A stretch of 64,000 nucleotides of DNA, from contig NZ_CP128474.1 of assembly GCF_030369635.1 (NCBI RefSeq), positions 3,286,001-3,350,000 on the forward strand, read 5' to 3'. Position 1 is the stretch's first letter; each line of letters begins with the position of its first letter. The notes under the pieces are model-generated. The model searched no databases. It had not been told where the DNA came from and saw nothing but the letters and a program-made list of their open reading frames with translations. Origin of the DNA: Microbacterium arborescens. Its GTDB lineage: Bacteria > Actinomycetota > Actinomycetes > Actinomycetales > Microbacteriaceae. The translations under genes were made by a program, and so were the position numbers. Shown here piece after piece: positions 8,916-18,228 of the stretch.

Positions 8916-9305
8916 TCAGCGGGCGCGACGGATGCGGATCGGTCCCTTCGCCGTCGATGGGTCCACCACGATGCCGCGCTGCGTGATCTCGACCTCGCCG
9001 TCGGCGACGAGCCGCCGCGCGGCGCGACGCGCAGGCTCCATCAGGTCGCGCCACTCCTCGCCGCCGACGGCGCGCGCGGCCTCGGACGGACAGATCGTCG
9101 CGTCCGCCGAGCGGGCGCTCAGCAGCTCCAGGATCTTCTCGCTCAGCTGCGCGTCGACGGGACGGATGCCGCGACGGCGGCAGGCATCCGAGCAGTAGCG
9201 GACCTCGTCCCAGTTCTTTGCCCACTTCGCACGCCACTGCATCTCGCGCCCGCACGACGCACACGTCTTCGGCGGCGGGGTCGCGGCGGCGGCAGCTCGG
9301 GGCAT
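8916..9305 (-). CDS. DUF2256 and DUF3253 domain protein
   Basis: 129-residue two-domain protein of unknown function. The N-terminal third is a DUF2256 zinc-ribbon-like module with CASCGREMQWRAKW and YCSDACRRRG (two Cys pairs). The rest matches the DUF3253 winged-helix-like domain with ICPSEAARAVGGEEW. The DUF2256 module is often found near photolyase/cryptochrome genes, and a photolyase lies 1.1 kb away here. The start at 9305 has CAGACT 6 bp upstream, a weak version of the leaderless -10 seen at neighbouring genes. Confidence 0.85.
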   Translation of the reverse strand: MPRAAAAATPPPKTCASCGREMQWRAKWAKNWDEVRYCSDACRRRGIRPVDAQLSEKILELLSARSADATICPSEAARAVGGEEWRDLMEPARRAARRLVADGEVEITQRGIVVDPSTAKGPIRIRRAR

Positions 9306-9397
9306 GCGTCCAGTCTGCGCGCGTTCCGGGCGTGGACGCGCGCTGTTGACAGACGCCGGGTGCGCCCGGGCCCGCCTCTCCGGCTTAGCCTGGCGGG

Positions 9398-10348
9398 ATG
9401 TCGTTGTCGCCGAAGGTGTACGTGATCCACGAGAACCCCGAGTGGTGGGCGCCCTTCGCGGCCGCGTTCGCCGCCGAGGACGTCCCCGCCGAGCAGTGGC
9501 TGCTCACCGACGGCTCGATCAACCTGTCGGCCGAGCCGCCGCAGGGGGTCTTCTGGTCGCGGCTGTCGGCATCGGCGCACACCCGCGATCACGCGCAGTC
9601 GAAGGAGTACGGCCGCGCAGTGCTGCGCTGGCTCGAGTCGTGGGGCCGCCCCGTGGTCGGCGGCAGCCACGTCCTCGAGTTCGAGGTCAGCAAGGTCGCC
9701 CAGCACGCCGCCCTGCGGTCGAGCGGCATCGACGTCCCGCGCACCGTCGCCGTCTTCGGCACCGGTGACCTGAAGGAGCGCGCACGCGAGTTCCCGGTGC
9801 CGTTCATCAGCAAGCACAACCAGGGCGGCAAGGGTCTCGGCGTCCGCCGCTGGGACTCCCACGACGAGTTCGACGCCTGGGTCGACGGCCCCGAGTTCGA
9901 GGCATCCCCCGACGGCATCACGCTCATCCAGGAGTTCCTGTTCGCCCGTGAGCCGTTCGTCACCCGCGCCGAATACGTCGGCGGCGAGTTCGTCTACGCC
10001 GTGCGCGTCGACACGAGCGCGGGCAGCTTCGAGCTCTGCCCCGCCGATGCGTGCGTCGTCGACCCCGCCGCGGGCACGGACGCCGCCCCGGCCTATCCGC
10101 CCTTCGCGCTGCGCGGCGAGATCACCGCCGACCACCCGCTGGTCGCGCAGCACCGCGACTTCCTCCGCGCCGTCGACATCCGCATCGCCGGGATCGAGTT
10201 CGTCGAGACGATCGACGGGCGACTCGTCACCTACGACCTCAACACGAACACGAACTATAACCCCGACGTCGAGGCCTCGGCTCACGCATCCGGGCCGGGC
10301 GAGATCGCCCGGTACCTCGGCGGACTGCTCGGCGAAGCACGCAACTAG
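9398..10348 (+). CDS. RimK-like ATP-grasp ligase
   Basis: 316-residue ATP-grasp enzyme expected to join a carboxylate to an amine using ATP. The ATP-grasp core is visible: KHNQGGKGLG (phosphate-binding loop, about 148-157), TLIQEFL (about 180), and the metal-binding end VTYDLNTNTNYN. It resembles RimK-type alpha-L-glutamate ligases; the substrate is unknown. The ATG has TAGCCT exactly 6 bp upstream and no ribosome-binding site, so the mRNA is probably leaderless. The photolyase follows 61 bp later on the same strand. Confidence 0.85.
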   Translation: MSLSPKVYVIHENPEWWAPFAAAFAAEDVPAEQWLLTDGSINLSAEPPQGVFWSRLSASAHTRDHAQSKEYGRAVLRWLESWGRPVVGGSHVLEFEVSKVAQHAALRSSGIDVPRTVAVFGTGDLKERAREFPVPFISKHNQGGKGLGVRRWDSHDEFDAWVDGPEFEASPDGITLIQEFLFAREPFVTRAEYVGGEFVYAVRVDTSAGSFELCPADACVVDPAAGTDAAPAYPPFALRGEITADHPLVAQHRDFLRAVDIRIAGIEFVETIDGRLVTYDLNTNTNYNPDVEASAHASGPGEIARYLGGLLGEARN

Positions 10349-10409
10349 CGCAGGCCCGCCTCACGCACAACCGATAGGCCGCACCCGAGGCCCTTCCTAC
10401 GCTGACACC

Positions 10410-11957
10410 GTGCTCCGAAACCTCGTGATCGTCCTGGGCGACCAGCTCGACCCCGACGCGAGCGCCTTCGACGACTTCGACCCCGCGCAGGATGCCGTCT
10501 GGATGGCGGAGGTCGCCGAGGAGTCCACGCATGTCTGGAGCTCGAAGCCCCGCACCGCGGTGTTCCTCGCGGCGATGCGCCACTTCGCCGAGGACCAGCG
10601 CGACGCCGGGCACGCCCTGCACTACACGGAGCTCGACGCGCGGGGGAACTCGGGCACTTTCGCCGGCCAGCTCGCCGCCGACCTGGAAAAGCTGAAGCCC
10701 GAGACGCTCGTAGTGACCGAGCCCGGCGAGTGGCGCGTGCGCGAGGCGCTGAAGCAGACCGCGGATGCCGCCGGCATCCCCCTCGACATCCGGGTCGACC
10801 GCCACTTCTTCTCGACCATCGCCGAGTTCGCCGAACACGCCGAAGGCCGGGCGACCCTTCGAATGGAGTACTTCTACCGCGAGATGCGAAAGCGGCACGG
10901 CATCCTGATGACCAACCGCGGGCAACCCGTCGGCGGGCAGTGGAACTACGACGCCGACAACCGCAGAGCGTTCCCGAAGCAGGGCCCGGGACTCGTGCCG
11001 CCCCGGGCGACGTTTCCGCCCGACGAGATCACGCGCGAGGTGATCTCACTGGTCGAGAGAGAATTCGGCGAGCACCCCGGCTCGCTCGACACGTTCGCGT
11101 GGCCGGTCACTCGCGCGCAGGCGCTCGAAGCGCTCGACCTTTTCATCGACGAGCGGCTGCCGGGCTTCGGCGACGCGCAGGACGCGATGTGGCCGGGCGA
11201 ACCCTGGCTGTGGCACGCACACCTGTCGTCGTCGATGAACCTCAAGCTGCTGCATCCGCGTGAGGTCGTCGCAGCCGCCGAGGCGGCGTACCGGCGGCAG
11301 CACGCGCCGCTGCCTGCGGTCGAGGGGTTCATCCGGCAGATCCTCGGCTGGCGCGAGTACGTGCGCGGGATCTACTGGACGCAGATGCCCGGCTACCTTC
11401 AGCGGAACGCGTTCGAGGCGTTCGAGCCGCTGCCCGACTGGTACTGGACGGGCGACACCCCGATGGCGTGTCTCGCCGATGCCGTCGGCACGACGCTCGA
11501 GAACGGGTACGCGCACCACATCCAGCGCCTCATGGTCACCGGGCTCTACGCGATGCTGCTCGGCGTCGACCCGCGCGAGGTGCACGCCTGGTACCTCGCC
11601 GTGTACGTCGACGCGGTCGAATGGGCCGAGCTCCCGAACACGCTGGGCATGAGCCAGTACGCCGACGGCGGGCTCATGGGAAGCAAGCCCTACGCCGCGA
11701 CCGGCAAGTACATCGACCGGATGAGCCCGTACTGCAAGACGTGCCCGTTCGATCCCGCGAAGCGCATCGGCGACGACGCCTGCCCCTTCACCACTCTCTA
11801 CTGGGACTACCTCATCCGCCACGAGGAGCCGCTCGCCGAGAACCACCGCATGGCGCTGCAGGTGAAGAACCTGGCGCGCCTCGACGACGACGAGATCACC
11901 GCGATCCGCGACCGAGCTGACGCCATCCGGCGGGGCGACGTGGCGGCGTCTCGATAG
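10410..11957 (+). CDS. phrB: Iron-sulfur (6-4) photolyase / bacterial cryptochrome (FeS-BCP)
   Basis: 515-residue FAD enzyme that repairs UV-induced (6-4) photoproducts. Identification rests on the iron-sulfur ligands: Cys354, Cys442, Cys445 and Cys458 have exactly the spacings (88, 3 and 13) known from Agrobacterium PhrB (350, 438, 441, 454). The conserved His pair Tyr-Ala-His369-His370 falls in the matching active-site position. The N-terminus has the Rossmann-like antenna domain (LVIVLGDQLD). The GTG at 10410 is preceded by TACGCT and a 6-bp gap, fitting a leaderless transcript; the longer in-frame extension overlaps the upstream gene and is rejected. Confidence 0.95.
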   Translation: MLRNLVIVLGDQLDPDASAFDDFDPAQDAVWMAEVAEESTHVWSSKPRTAVFLAAMRHFAEDQRDAGHALHYTELDARGNSGTFAGQLAADLEKLKPETLVVTEPGEWRVREALKQTADAAGIPLDIRVDRHFFSTIAEFAEHAEGRATLRMEYFYREMRKRHGILMTNRGQPVGGQWNYDADNRRAFPKQGPGLVPPRATFPPDEITREVISLVEREFGEHPGSLDTFAWPVTRAQALEALDLFIDERLPGFGDAQDAMWPGEPWLWHAHLSSSMNLKLLHPREVVAAAEAAYRRQHAPLPAVEGFIRQILGWREYVRGIYWTQMPGYLQRNAFEAFEPLPDWYWTGDTPMACLADAVGTTLENGYAHHIQRLMVTGLYAMLLGVDPREVHAWYLAVYVDAVEWAELPNTLGMSQYADGGLMGSKPYAATGKYIDRMSPYCKTCPFDPAKRIGDDACPFTTLYWDYLIRHEEPLAENHRMALQVKNLARLDDDEITAIRDRADAIRRGDVAASR

Positions 11958-11966
11958 TCTGCGCGG

Positions 11967-12896
11967 ATGAGCAGCATCGACCGCCCGCCACTGTCCGGCG
12001 CCGCCTGGGTTCTCGTCGGGGCCGGGGGCGCGGTCGTGGGTCTGCTGCCCTGGCTGATCACCGGCGCGCGGCTGCCGCTGCAGAATCTCGCCGCAGACCA
12101 GACCGACCTGACGACGCCGTTCTCGCTGCTGCCGTTCAGCCAGTACTACCTCACGACGATCGTCTCGCTGCTCGTCGTCGGCGGCGCCGTCGCCGGCCTC
12201 GCAGCGCGCATCCTGCGCCACCGCCGCTCCCGCCGAGCGACAGGCTGGCTCACGCTCGGGGTGGCCGTGATCCAGGTCATCGCGATCGCGCAGTCGTCGG
12301 TCGTGACGGTGTCGATGCTCGAGGATTCGAGCCGCCGCGTCGTGTACGCGGCGGCCGTGATCGCCGTCATGGTCGTCTCGCTCCTGATGAGCGTGCTCGT
12401 GCTGCTTCTCACCGCGCGTGCCCCGGTCCCCGGCGCTGCGATCGCTCTGTCGCTCGCGGCGCTCACCGTTCCCGGATGGATCGGGCTCCCGCTGCAGAGC
12501 TATCTGTCGCTCGCGAACGACCCGGTCACCTCAGCTGTCCTGCTGCTGCTCCGGTGGCTGCCGGCCGTTCTCGTCGGCGCCGTGATCGCGTGGTGCGGGT
12601 TCCGCACGGCCGGGCGCGTCGCGGCCGTCGTCGTGAGCCTGGCCGCGCTGTGGATCGGACCGGCCTTCTTCACCGCCGTCTCGTCCGCCGCGGGCACGCG
12701 CGTGCTGGCGCCCTACCCCGCCGAGATGGCCGACTACGGCATCGGAGTCTTCGCCATGGCGCTGACCGCTGTCGAGCTCGTCGTGCCGCCGCTCATCGTG
12801 GCGGCGTGCATCGGTGCTGTCGGCGCACTGGTTCTGACCGCTCTTCGTCGCCGACCCCGCAGCGAGAGCAGCGGCGCCGTGGCCGATCATCGCTGA
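11967..12896 (+). CDS. Multi-pass membrane protein of unknown function
   Basis: 309 residues with about eight hydrophobic helices and a short charged C-terminus. No family is recognised; helices are Ala/Val/Leu-rich with few conserved polar residues. TAGTCT, which includes the photolyase stop codon, lies 6 bp before the ATG, so the gene seems to have its own leaderless promoter inside the end of the photolyase gene. It sits between photolyase and carotenoid genes on the same strand. Confidence 0.75.
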   Translation: MSSIDRPPLSGAAWVLVGAGGAVVGLLPWLITGARLPLQNLAADQTDLTTPFSLLPFSQYYLTTIVSLLVVGGAVAGLAARILRHRRSRRATGWLTLGVAVIQVIAIAQSSVVTVSMLEDSSRRVVYAAAVIAVMVVSLLMSVLVLLLTARAPVPGAAIALSLAALTVPGWIGLPLQSYLSLANDPVTSAVLLLLRWLPAVLVGAVIAWCGFRTAGRVAAVVVSLAALWIGPAFFTAVSSAAGTRVLAPYPAEMADYGIGVFAMALTAVELVVPPLIVAACIGAVGALVLTALRRRPRSESSGAVADHR

Positions 12897-12909
12897 GGTA
12901 CCGTGAGGC

Positions 12910-12966
12910 GTGAGCATCCGCGTGAACGACGATACGAAGCGCCTCGACCGGACGAATCTCGGATGA
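12910..12966 (+). CDS. Possible 18-codon leader peptide upstream of the prenyltransferase
   Basis: A GTG at 12910 opens an 18-residue frame (starting VSIRVNDDTKRL) whose TGA overlaps the prenyltransferase ATG as ATGA. TACCGT at 12899-12904 lies 5 bp before the GTG, so the transcript could begin at this start codon. The prenyltransferase ATG has no clear ribosome-binding site, so coupling through this peptide is plausible. This is an inference from spacing; there is no conservation evidence. Confidence 0.35.
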   Translation: MSIRVNDDTKRLDRTNLG

Positions 12967-13811
12967 GGCCGATCGCGCGCCTCGTCCACATCTCGCGGCC
13001 CGTCCTGTGGATCAACACGATCGGCACCGGCGCGCTCGGCATGTGGCTGACCGGCCAGCTGATCGACCTCGCCGCCATCCCCCTCCTGATCTGGCTCACA
13101 CTGCCGTTCAACCTGCTGATCTACGGCGTGAACGACATCTTCGACCAGGACACGGACGCGCTGAACCCGCGAAAGGGATCGATCGAGGGTGCGCGGATCG
13201 ATCCGCGCGAAGTGAAGCTCATCGCGTGGGCGGTGGCGATCACGAACATCCCGTTCCTCGTCTACTTCGTGATCGCGCTGCCGATCGCCGCTGTCGGCCT
13301 GATCCTGCTGTACGCGGGCGTCTTCGTCTTCTACTCGGCTCCGCCACTGCGCTTCAAGGCGCGACCGTTCCTCGACTCGCTGAGCAACGCCGCCTACGGC
13401 CTGCCGCTGCTGATCCTGCCGGTCGCCCTCGAGGCACCCCCTGTCTGGCCGGCCGTCGTGGGGCTGCTCGCCTGGAGCGTCGCGAAACACGCCTACGACG
13501 CCGTGCAAGACATCGAGGAAGACCGCGAGGCGGGTATCACCACGACCGCCGTGCTGCTCGGCCCGCGCGGCACGGCCGTGTGGAGCGGAGCGTGGTGGCT
13601 GGTCTCGACCGTGCTGTTCGCGCTCGTCAGCCTGCCCGTCGCCCTGGTGAACCTCGCGCTCGCGGGAACACTCGTCGTGTGGATGCTGGTGCGTCCGACG
13701 CCTGCCACCGGCCGCACGCTGTATCCCCTGTCCATCGCGTTCCCGTACATCGCGGGTTCGGTCGCCAGCGGGCTGCTGCTCGCCGCCATCTTCCTCGGGA
13801 TCTATCCATGA
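12963..13811 (+). CDS. UbiA-family prenyltransferase, probable lycopene elongase type
   Basis: 282-residue membrane enzyme transferring a prenyl group. Both Asp-rich Mg-diphosphate motifs are present: NDIFDQDTDALNPRK (about 58-72) and DAVQDIEEDREAG (about 179-191), with about eight helices. Pairing with a CrtI-type desaturase whose start overlaps its stop as ATGA points to C45/C50 carotenoid synthesis (LyeJ/CrtEb-like); another acceptor is possible. The start at 12963 begins the conserved region (LVHISRPVLW); the upstream 20-codon extension is not homologous in style. Confidence 0.85.
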   Translation: MRPIARLVHISRPVLWINTIGTGALGMWLTGQLIDLAAIPLLIWLTLPFNLLIYGVNDIFDQDTDALNPRKGSIEGARIDPREVKLIAWAVAITNIPFLVYFVIALPIAAVGLILLYAGVFVFYSAPPLRFKARPFLDSLSNAAYGLPLLILPVALEAPPVWPAVVGLLAWSVAKHAYDAVQDIEEDREAGITTTAVLLGPRGTAVWSGAWWLVSTVLFALVSLPVALVNLALAGTLVVWMLVRPTPATGRTLYPLSIAFPYIAGSVASGLLLAAIFLGIYP

Positions 13812-15220
13812 GTCGTATCGTCGTCGTCGGCGCAGGCCTCGGCGGGCTCGCGGCATCCGCCCTTCTCGCCCACGCCGGCCATCGGGTGACCCTGCTCGAA
13901 GCGGCCGAGACGGTCGGCGGCAAGAGTCGGCGCATCGAGCTCGACGGCGAGCGCATCGACACCGGTCCGTCGCTCGTGACCTTCCCCTCCGTCTGGGACG
14001 AGTTGCTGCGCCGTCTGGACGCAGGATCGCGAACGGGCGCGGATGTCGCGGGCCTCGACCTCGTCCGTCTCGATGAGGTCGGCCGCTACTACTACCGCGG
14101 CGAAGAGGTCTCGCTGCCCGTGCCGGAGGGGCATCCCTGGCACCCCGCGTGGAAGCGGTTCAGCGACGAGCATGCGCCCCTCGCGGGCGACGTGGCCGCG
14201 CTGCTCGTCGCCGACCCGCTCGATCGCTCGTCGCTGCCTGCACTGCGGCGGCTGCTCGCCGTGTACGGCCGGCGCCTCAGCACCCGCGCCTACCTCGACA
14301 GCCTCACCTGGATGCCCGAGGGGCTGCGCGAGATCATCGCGATCCACACCCTCAACGCCGGCGTCTCTCCCGACCGCACTCCCGCGCTGTACGCGAGCAT
14401 GCCCGCCGTCATGGCCGCCGATGGGGTGTGGGTGCCGCGCGGCGGCGTGTTCGAGATCGTCATCGCGTTGCAGCGACTGGCGGATGCCGCGGGCGTCGAG
14501 ATCCGCACCAGTGAGCGCGTCACGCGCATCGAGCGCGGGCGGGTCACGACCGAGCGCGGCGTGCACGAGGCGGATGTCGTCGTGAGCGGTCTCGACGCCG
14601 CGCGGCTCGACGTGCTGCTCGGCCGTCGTCGGCTCGCTCCCGGTTCGCCGTCGCTGTCGTGCTCGGCCGTCGCGATCTACGGCGTGCTCGAGAGGCCCCT
14701 GCCCGAGCGGATCTCCGCGCACAGCGTCATCCTGCCTACGAAGCCCGATGCCCTGCACCGCAGTCTCGCCGCTGGCGACGAGCCCGCCGACACGATGGCA
14801 TTCGTCAACCATTACCGCGCCGGCGAGATCTACCCGAACGACCGCAGCACGCTCGCCGTCCTGCTGACGAGCCCCGCCGACGGACAGGGCTACTCGCTCG
14901 ATCACCCGTTCGTGACGCGGGAGATCGAACGCATCTCACGCGTCATGGGCCTCGACGAGCCGCTCACCGACGGGATGACCGAGACGACCGTCCTCGACCC
15001 GCGTTACTTCGGCACATTCGGCGAACCGCACGGCGCCCTCTACGGGGCGTCGCGACCGCTGTGGATGAGCGGTCCGCTGCACCAGCCCGCGCAGCACGAC
15101 CTCCGCGCGCCCTGGCTCTGGCGTGTCGGCGCGTCGGTGCATCCGGGCGGCGGGATCCCCGCCGTTCTCGGCGGCGCGATGATCGTCGCCTCGAAGCTGC
15201 TGAAGCGGCATCCGGCCTGA
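13808..15220 (+). CDS. CrtI-type FAD-dependent carotenoid desaturase/isomerase
   Basis: 470-residue FAD flavoprotein. The N-terminus is the dinucleotide-binding loop [21 protein letters not shown] followed by Glu, and [10 protein letters not shown] is typical of phytoene desaturase-like enzymes. The C-terminal FAD-binding patch reads [19 protein letters not shown]. It is coupled to the prenyltransferase (ATGA) and probably introduces double bonds into an acyclic carotenoid or its C50 derivative. No crtE or crtB genes lie in the window, so the precursor pathway must be elsewhere. Confidence 0.9.
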   Translation: MSRIVVVGAGLGGLAASALLAHAGHRVTLLEAAETVGGKSRRIELDGERIDTGPSLVTFPSVWDELLRRLDAGSRTGADVAGLDLVRLDEVGRYYYRGEEVSLPVPEGHPWHPAWKRFSDEHAPLAGDVAALLVADPLDRSSLPALRRLLAVYGRRLSTRAYLDSLTWMPEGLREIIAIHTLNAGVSPDRTPALYASMPAVMAADGVWVPRGGVFEIVIALQRLADAAGVEIRTSERVTRIERGRVTTERGVHEADVVVSGLDAARLDVLLGRRRLAPGSPSLSCSAVAIYGVLERPLPERISAHSVILPTKPDALHRSLAAGDEPADTMAFVNHYRAGEIYPNDRSTLAVLLTSPADGQGYSLDHPFVTREIERISRVMGLDEPLTDGMTETTVLDPRYFGTFGEPHGALYGASRPLWMSGPLHQPAQHDLRAPWLWRVGASVHPGGGIPAVLGGAMIVASKLLKRHPA

Positions 15221-15255
15221 GCAGGCGAACGCACCCGTTGCGTCAGGATGGGGTC

Positions 15256-15591
15256 GTGCGTATCGCGGCAAGCATCGTCCTCACCCTGGCTGCGACCGTG
15301 GCGGGCCTTTCGGGACTTCTCATGCTCGGCCTGGCGGGCCTCTACTGGGAAGGCGGCTTCGTCCTTCGAGAGTTCTCCGACTCCGACGATCTCGAACGAA
15401 CGGTTGGCGTCGCGATGGGGATTGCAGGCCTCGCGGGATGGGCCGGTCTCTCGGCTACCGCCGCATTCGTCGGCCTTCGCGGTCGATATCCGTCTCGCGC
15501 GGGGTCGGTGGCTGTGTGCGCTTCCCTTGCGTTCAACGCGGCTGTCCTGCTGGGAGCGATGGTGTTCGTCCTCACGTCGAACCACCCGTGA
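15256..15591 (+). CDS. Small three-helix membrane protein
   Basis: 111 residues with three hydrophobic segments (about 5-27, 50-70 and 85-106) and a short acidic loop between the first two ([11 protein letters not shown]). Family unknown. The GTG at 15256 is 35 bp after the desaturase stop and lacks a clear ribosome-binding site; CAGGAT lies 6 bp upstream, a weak leaderless -10. Codon use looks like that of its neighbours. Confidence 0.65.
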   Translation: MRIAASIVLTLAATVAGLSGLLMLGLAGLYWEGGFVLREFSDSDDLERTVGVAMGIAGLAGWAGLSATAAFVGLRGRYPSRAGSVAVCASLAFNAAVLLGAMVFVLTSNHP

Positions 15592-15635
15592 TCCGCTCGG
15601 CAGTGCGCGCAGCCGCGGGGCTCTACGGTGGTGGC

Positions 15636-16442
15636 ATGAGGGATGTCCGGATTGCGCGGCAATTCGTCGCGCTCACCTTCGTCATCGCCTACGGATTCGC
15701 GGGTGCGCTGATCGTGGCCGCGACGTTCGGGTACCGGGTGAACAACGTCGTCACGACATTGCCGGAGTTCGCCGCGAACGTGCCTTTCGCCCTCTACATC
15801 CTTTCGCCGGCGATCGCGTCGTACATCGTGTTGCGTCGCAACGGACGGGTATCCCACCTCGGGGAATGGTTGCGATGGGTGTTCGCCGCGCGTGGACCGC
15901 TGCGAGGGTACGTCCTCATCGCGCTCACGCTGACCGTGTACTTCATCCTGCACGTCGCCGTGTCGGGACCGTCAGCGACCGCCGTGCCCTGGTACATGTT
16001 CTTCCTGTCCATCCCCGGCAACCTCATCATCGGAGGCATGGAGGAGTCGGGCTGGATGACGTCGCTCCAGCCCGCGGTCGACCACCGATGGGGATACCTG
16101 CTTTCCTCCCTCATCGTCGGCCTCATCTGGCTCGCTTGGCACGTGCCGCTCTTCTTCATCCCCGGCACGAATCATCAATCGGGAGCCATCGACTTCGCGA
16201 TGTTCGCGCTGCAGATCATGGCGTTCCGCTTCTTCTATGGCGCCGTTCTCCGGGTATCGAGCGCGAATGCGGTTTTTCTGTGCATCGTCGCGCACACCGC
16301 ATTCAACGCGATGAGTTTCACCGTCGGAGTTCCGCCGGCGACCTGGCCGGGCACCCTCGTCGCGAATGCCGCCGTCGTGGCCATCGCGCTGGCATCGGTC
16401 GCCCTGTTCGGCCGGAAAGCCGAGGACACAGTTCGAACCTGA
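15636..16442 (+). CDS. CPBP-family intramembrane metalloprotease
   Basis: 268-residue membrane protein of the CPBP (CAAX protease/bacteriocin-processing, Abi) family. The two diagnostic glutamates are in GGMEESGW and the first catalytic histidine in [10 protein letters not shown]; a later His lies in VAHTAFNAM. About eight helices. Members cleave prenylated or signal-bearing peptides in the membrane or protect against bacteriocins; the role here is unknown. TACGGT precedes the ATG by 6 bp, fitting a leaderless mRNA. It converges with the small gene on the other strand with one base between. Confidence 0.87.
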   Translation: MRDVRIARQFVALTFVIAYGFAGALIVAATFGYRVNNVVTTLPEFAANVPFALYILSPAIASYIVLRRNGRVSHLGEWLRWVFAARGPLRGYVLIALTLTVYFILHVAVSGPSATAVPWYMFFLSIPGNLIIGGMEESGWMTSLQPAVDHRWGYLLSSLIVGLIWLAWHVPLFFIPGTNHQSGAIDFAMFALQIMAFRFFYGAVLRVSSANAVFLCIVAHTAFNAMSFTVGVPPATWPGTLVANAAVVAIALASVALFGRKAEDTVRT

Positions 16443-16443
16443 C

Positions 16444-16638
16444 TCAGTCCGCGGCGCTCGTACCGCTGCGCTTCTCGCCGCGATGCTCGACTGCACTGAT
16501 CAGGAACGGGATGGCGACGGCAGCCGAGGTGATGAGCAGCCCTCCGGTGAACACGAGGCCGGGGAACTCGGCGACGTTGAAGGCGGCACCCATCAGGTAG
16601 ATGCCCCCGAGGAACAGAACCAGGAACAGCACGATCAC
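16444..16638 (-). CDS. Small two-helix membrane protein
   Basis: 64 residues with two hydrophobic segments (about 1-22 and 30-50) and a basic tail. No family recognised. The GTG start at 16636-16638 follows AAGGAGG at a spacing of 8, a near-ideal ribosome-binding site, which is the main reason to accept it as a real gene. It lies between the converging CPBP gene and the permease. Confidence 0.7.
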   Translation of the reverse strand: MIVLFLVLFLGGIYLMGAAFNVAEFPGLVFTGGLLITSAAVAIPFLISAVEHRGEKRSGTSAAD

Positions 16639-16693
16639 GCTGACGTCCTCCTTCTCGTGGAGATCATGAGCCTACTAAAGATATGCCCACGAA

Positions 16694-18028
16694 TCATCTT
16701 GGCGATGTCTTCTCCTGCTCGCCACGACCCCGCGCCCAGCGCGCCACGAAGAACAGCACGATGCCGCCGGCGATGAGGATGGCGCCGAAGATCCACACCC
16801 GCAGCGTCTGCTGGCTGAGCAGCAGCAGGCACGACGCGATGCCCAACACGGGAACGAACGTCCATACGCGGAAGTGATCATGCTCGACGCGGTCACGGCG
16901 CAGAACGAGCACGGAGATGTTCGCGCTCAGGAAGACGAAGAGCAGCAGCAGGACGACCGTCTCGGCCAACAGCGCGAGGTCGCCGACGAGCGTCAGCAGC
17001 ATCGCGACGAGCGTCGTGGCGAGGATCGCCACCCATGGCGTCTGCCTCCCGGGCAGCACCCGCGACAGAGCGCGCGGCAGCAGCCCCTGCTCAGCCATGC
17101 CGTACGTGAGACGGCTCGCCATGATCATCGTGAGCAGGGCGCCGTTGGCGACGGCGATCAGCGCGATGAGGCTGAACAGCCATGACGGGATGGCGACGCC
17201 GCTCGCCTCGACGACGGCGAGGAGGGGACCGCTCGAACTCGACAGCTCTTCGGGCGGCAACGCGATGCTGCTCGCGAGACCGACCAGCACGTAGACGAGC
17301 CCCGCCGCGCCGAGGGCCGCGAACAGCGCGCGGGGGTACATTCTCGACGGTTCCTTGACCTCCTCGATCATGTTCGCCGACGTCTCGAAGCCCACGAAGG
17401 AGTAGTACGCGATGATCGCTCCGGCGAGGACCGCCGTCGCGACTCCGGTGCCATCGGGCACCTGGGTCACGCGCGAGACGTCCCCGCCGCCCCCGGCGAG
17501 GAGGACACCGACCACGACGACGACGATCACCAGCCCCGACACCTCGATGGCCGTCATGACGAAGTTCGCGCCCATCGACTCCCGGATGCCGCGGGCATTG
17601 AGCGCCGCGAGCACGGCGAGGAACACGATGGCGACCGGCACCACGGGAACCTCGACGAACGTCTGCAGATACTGACCGGCGAAGGCGATCGACAGCCCCG
17701 CCGCGCTCACGACGCCCGCGGCCAGCATGCAGAAGCCGACGAGGAACGACACGAGCTTGTTCTTGAACGCCCGCTCGGCGAAGACGGCGGCGCCGCCGGC
17801 GCGCGGGTACTTCGTCACCAGCTCGGCGTACGACCCGGCCGTGAGCAGCGCGAGCACGAGGGCTGCGAGCAGCGGCGCCCACAGCATCCCGCCGACGCGC
17901 TCCGACAGCACCCCCATGAGCGCGTACACACCCGCCCCCAGAACGTCACCGAGGATGAAGGCGAACAGCAGCGGTCCGCCGATTCCCCGCCGAAGGCGGG
18001 TGGGCGCGGGGATGTCGGTCTTGCTCAT
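16694..18028 (-). CDS. APC-family amino acid permease
   Basis: 444-residue transporter with about twelve helices. Helix 1 has LLFAFILGDVLGAGVYAL, helix 3 YAELVTKYPRAGGAA, and helix 6 YYSFVGFETSANMIEEV with the conserved Phe-Glu pair. It is a paralog of the permease cut at the window's start. The ATG at 18028 begins the conserved MSKTD tail; TAGCGT lies 7 bp upstream and there is no ribosome-binding site, again fitting leaderless transcription. Substrate unknown. Confidence 0.93.
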   Translation of the reverse strand: MSKTDIPAPTRLRRGIGGPLLFAFILGDVLGAGVYALMGVLSERVGGMLWAPLLAALVLALLTAGSYAELVTKYPRAGGAAVFAERAFKNKLVSFLVGFCMLAAGVVSAAGLSIAFAGQYLQTFVEVPVVPVAIVFLAVLAALNARGIRESMGANFVMTAIEVSGLVIVVVVVGVLLAGGGGDVSRVTQVPDGTGVATAVLAGAIIAYYSFVGFETSANMIEEVKEPSRMYPRALFAALGAAGLVYVLVGLASSIALPPEELSSSSGPLLAVVEASGVAIPSWLFSLIALIAVANGALLTMIMASRLTYGMAEQGLLPRALSRVLPGRQTPWVAILATTLVAMLLTLVGDLALLAETVVLLLLFVFLSANISVLVLRRDRVEHDHFRVWTFVPVLGIASCLLLLSQQTLRVWIFGAILIAGGIVLFFVARWARGRGEQEKTSPR

Positions 18029-18116
18029 TCCGCGAACGCTAGGTCGCGGCACCGCGAAACCCGTAGCGGCTTGACAAGCGTCTGCGATCCGGCGGCGCGA
18101 GCGGAATACTCGGGGC

Positions 18117-18224
18117 GTGACGAACGAGCATCACGCCCCCGATCGTGTCAGCGACGAGGCGATCGCCGACCTGCGCGAACGCCCGAGCCGTCGGCGGCTG
18201 CAGCGGCCCCTCATCTCCCGATGA
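18117..18224 (+). CDS. Possible 35-residue ORF
   Basis: The GTG at 18117 has AATACT 6 bp upstream, the spacing seen at the leaderless genes of this window. It encodes a charged, Arg-rich 35-residue peptide (VTNEHHAPDRVSDEAIADL and on) ending inside the hairpin at the nuclease gene's 3' end. No homologous family is recognised; it could be chance. Confidence 0.25.
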   Translation: MTNEHHAPDRVSDEAIADLRERPSRRRLQRPLISR

Positions 18225-18228
18225 GGGG
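18207..18228. terminator. Candidate terminator hairpin at the nuclease 3' end
   Basis: CCCCTCAT and ATGAGGGG form a perfect 8-bp stem around a 6-base loop. It spans the stop codon of the minus-strand nuclease gene. No T-run follows, as is usual in high-GC actinomycetes. Confidence 0.45.

Noticed and set aside
9346..9351. Perfect -35 consensus TTGACA before the ATP-grasp gene
   Set aside because: It is 34 bp from the TAGCCT box, too far for a normal promoter spacer, so it was not called a promoter.
18071..18076. TTGACA near the permease/nuclease gap as a -35
   Set aside because: The nearest -10-like box on the same strand is 28 bp away; the spacing does not fit.
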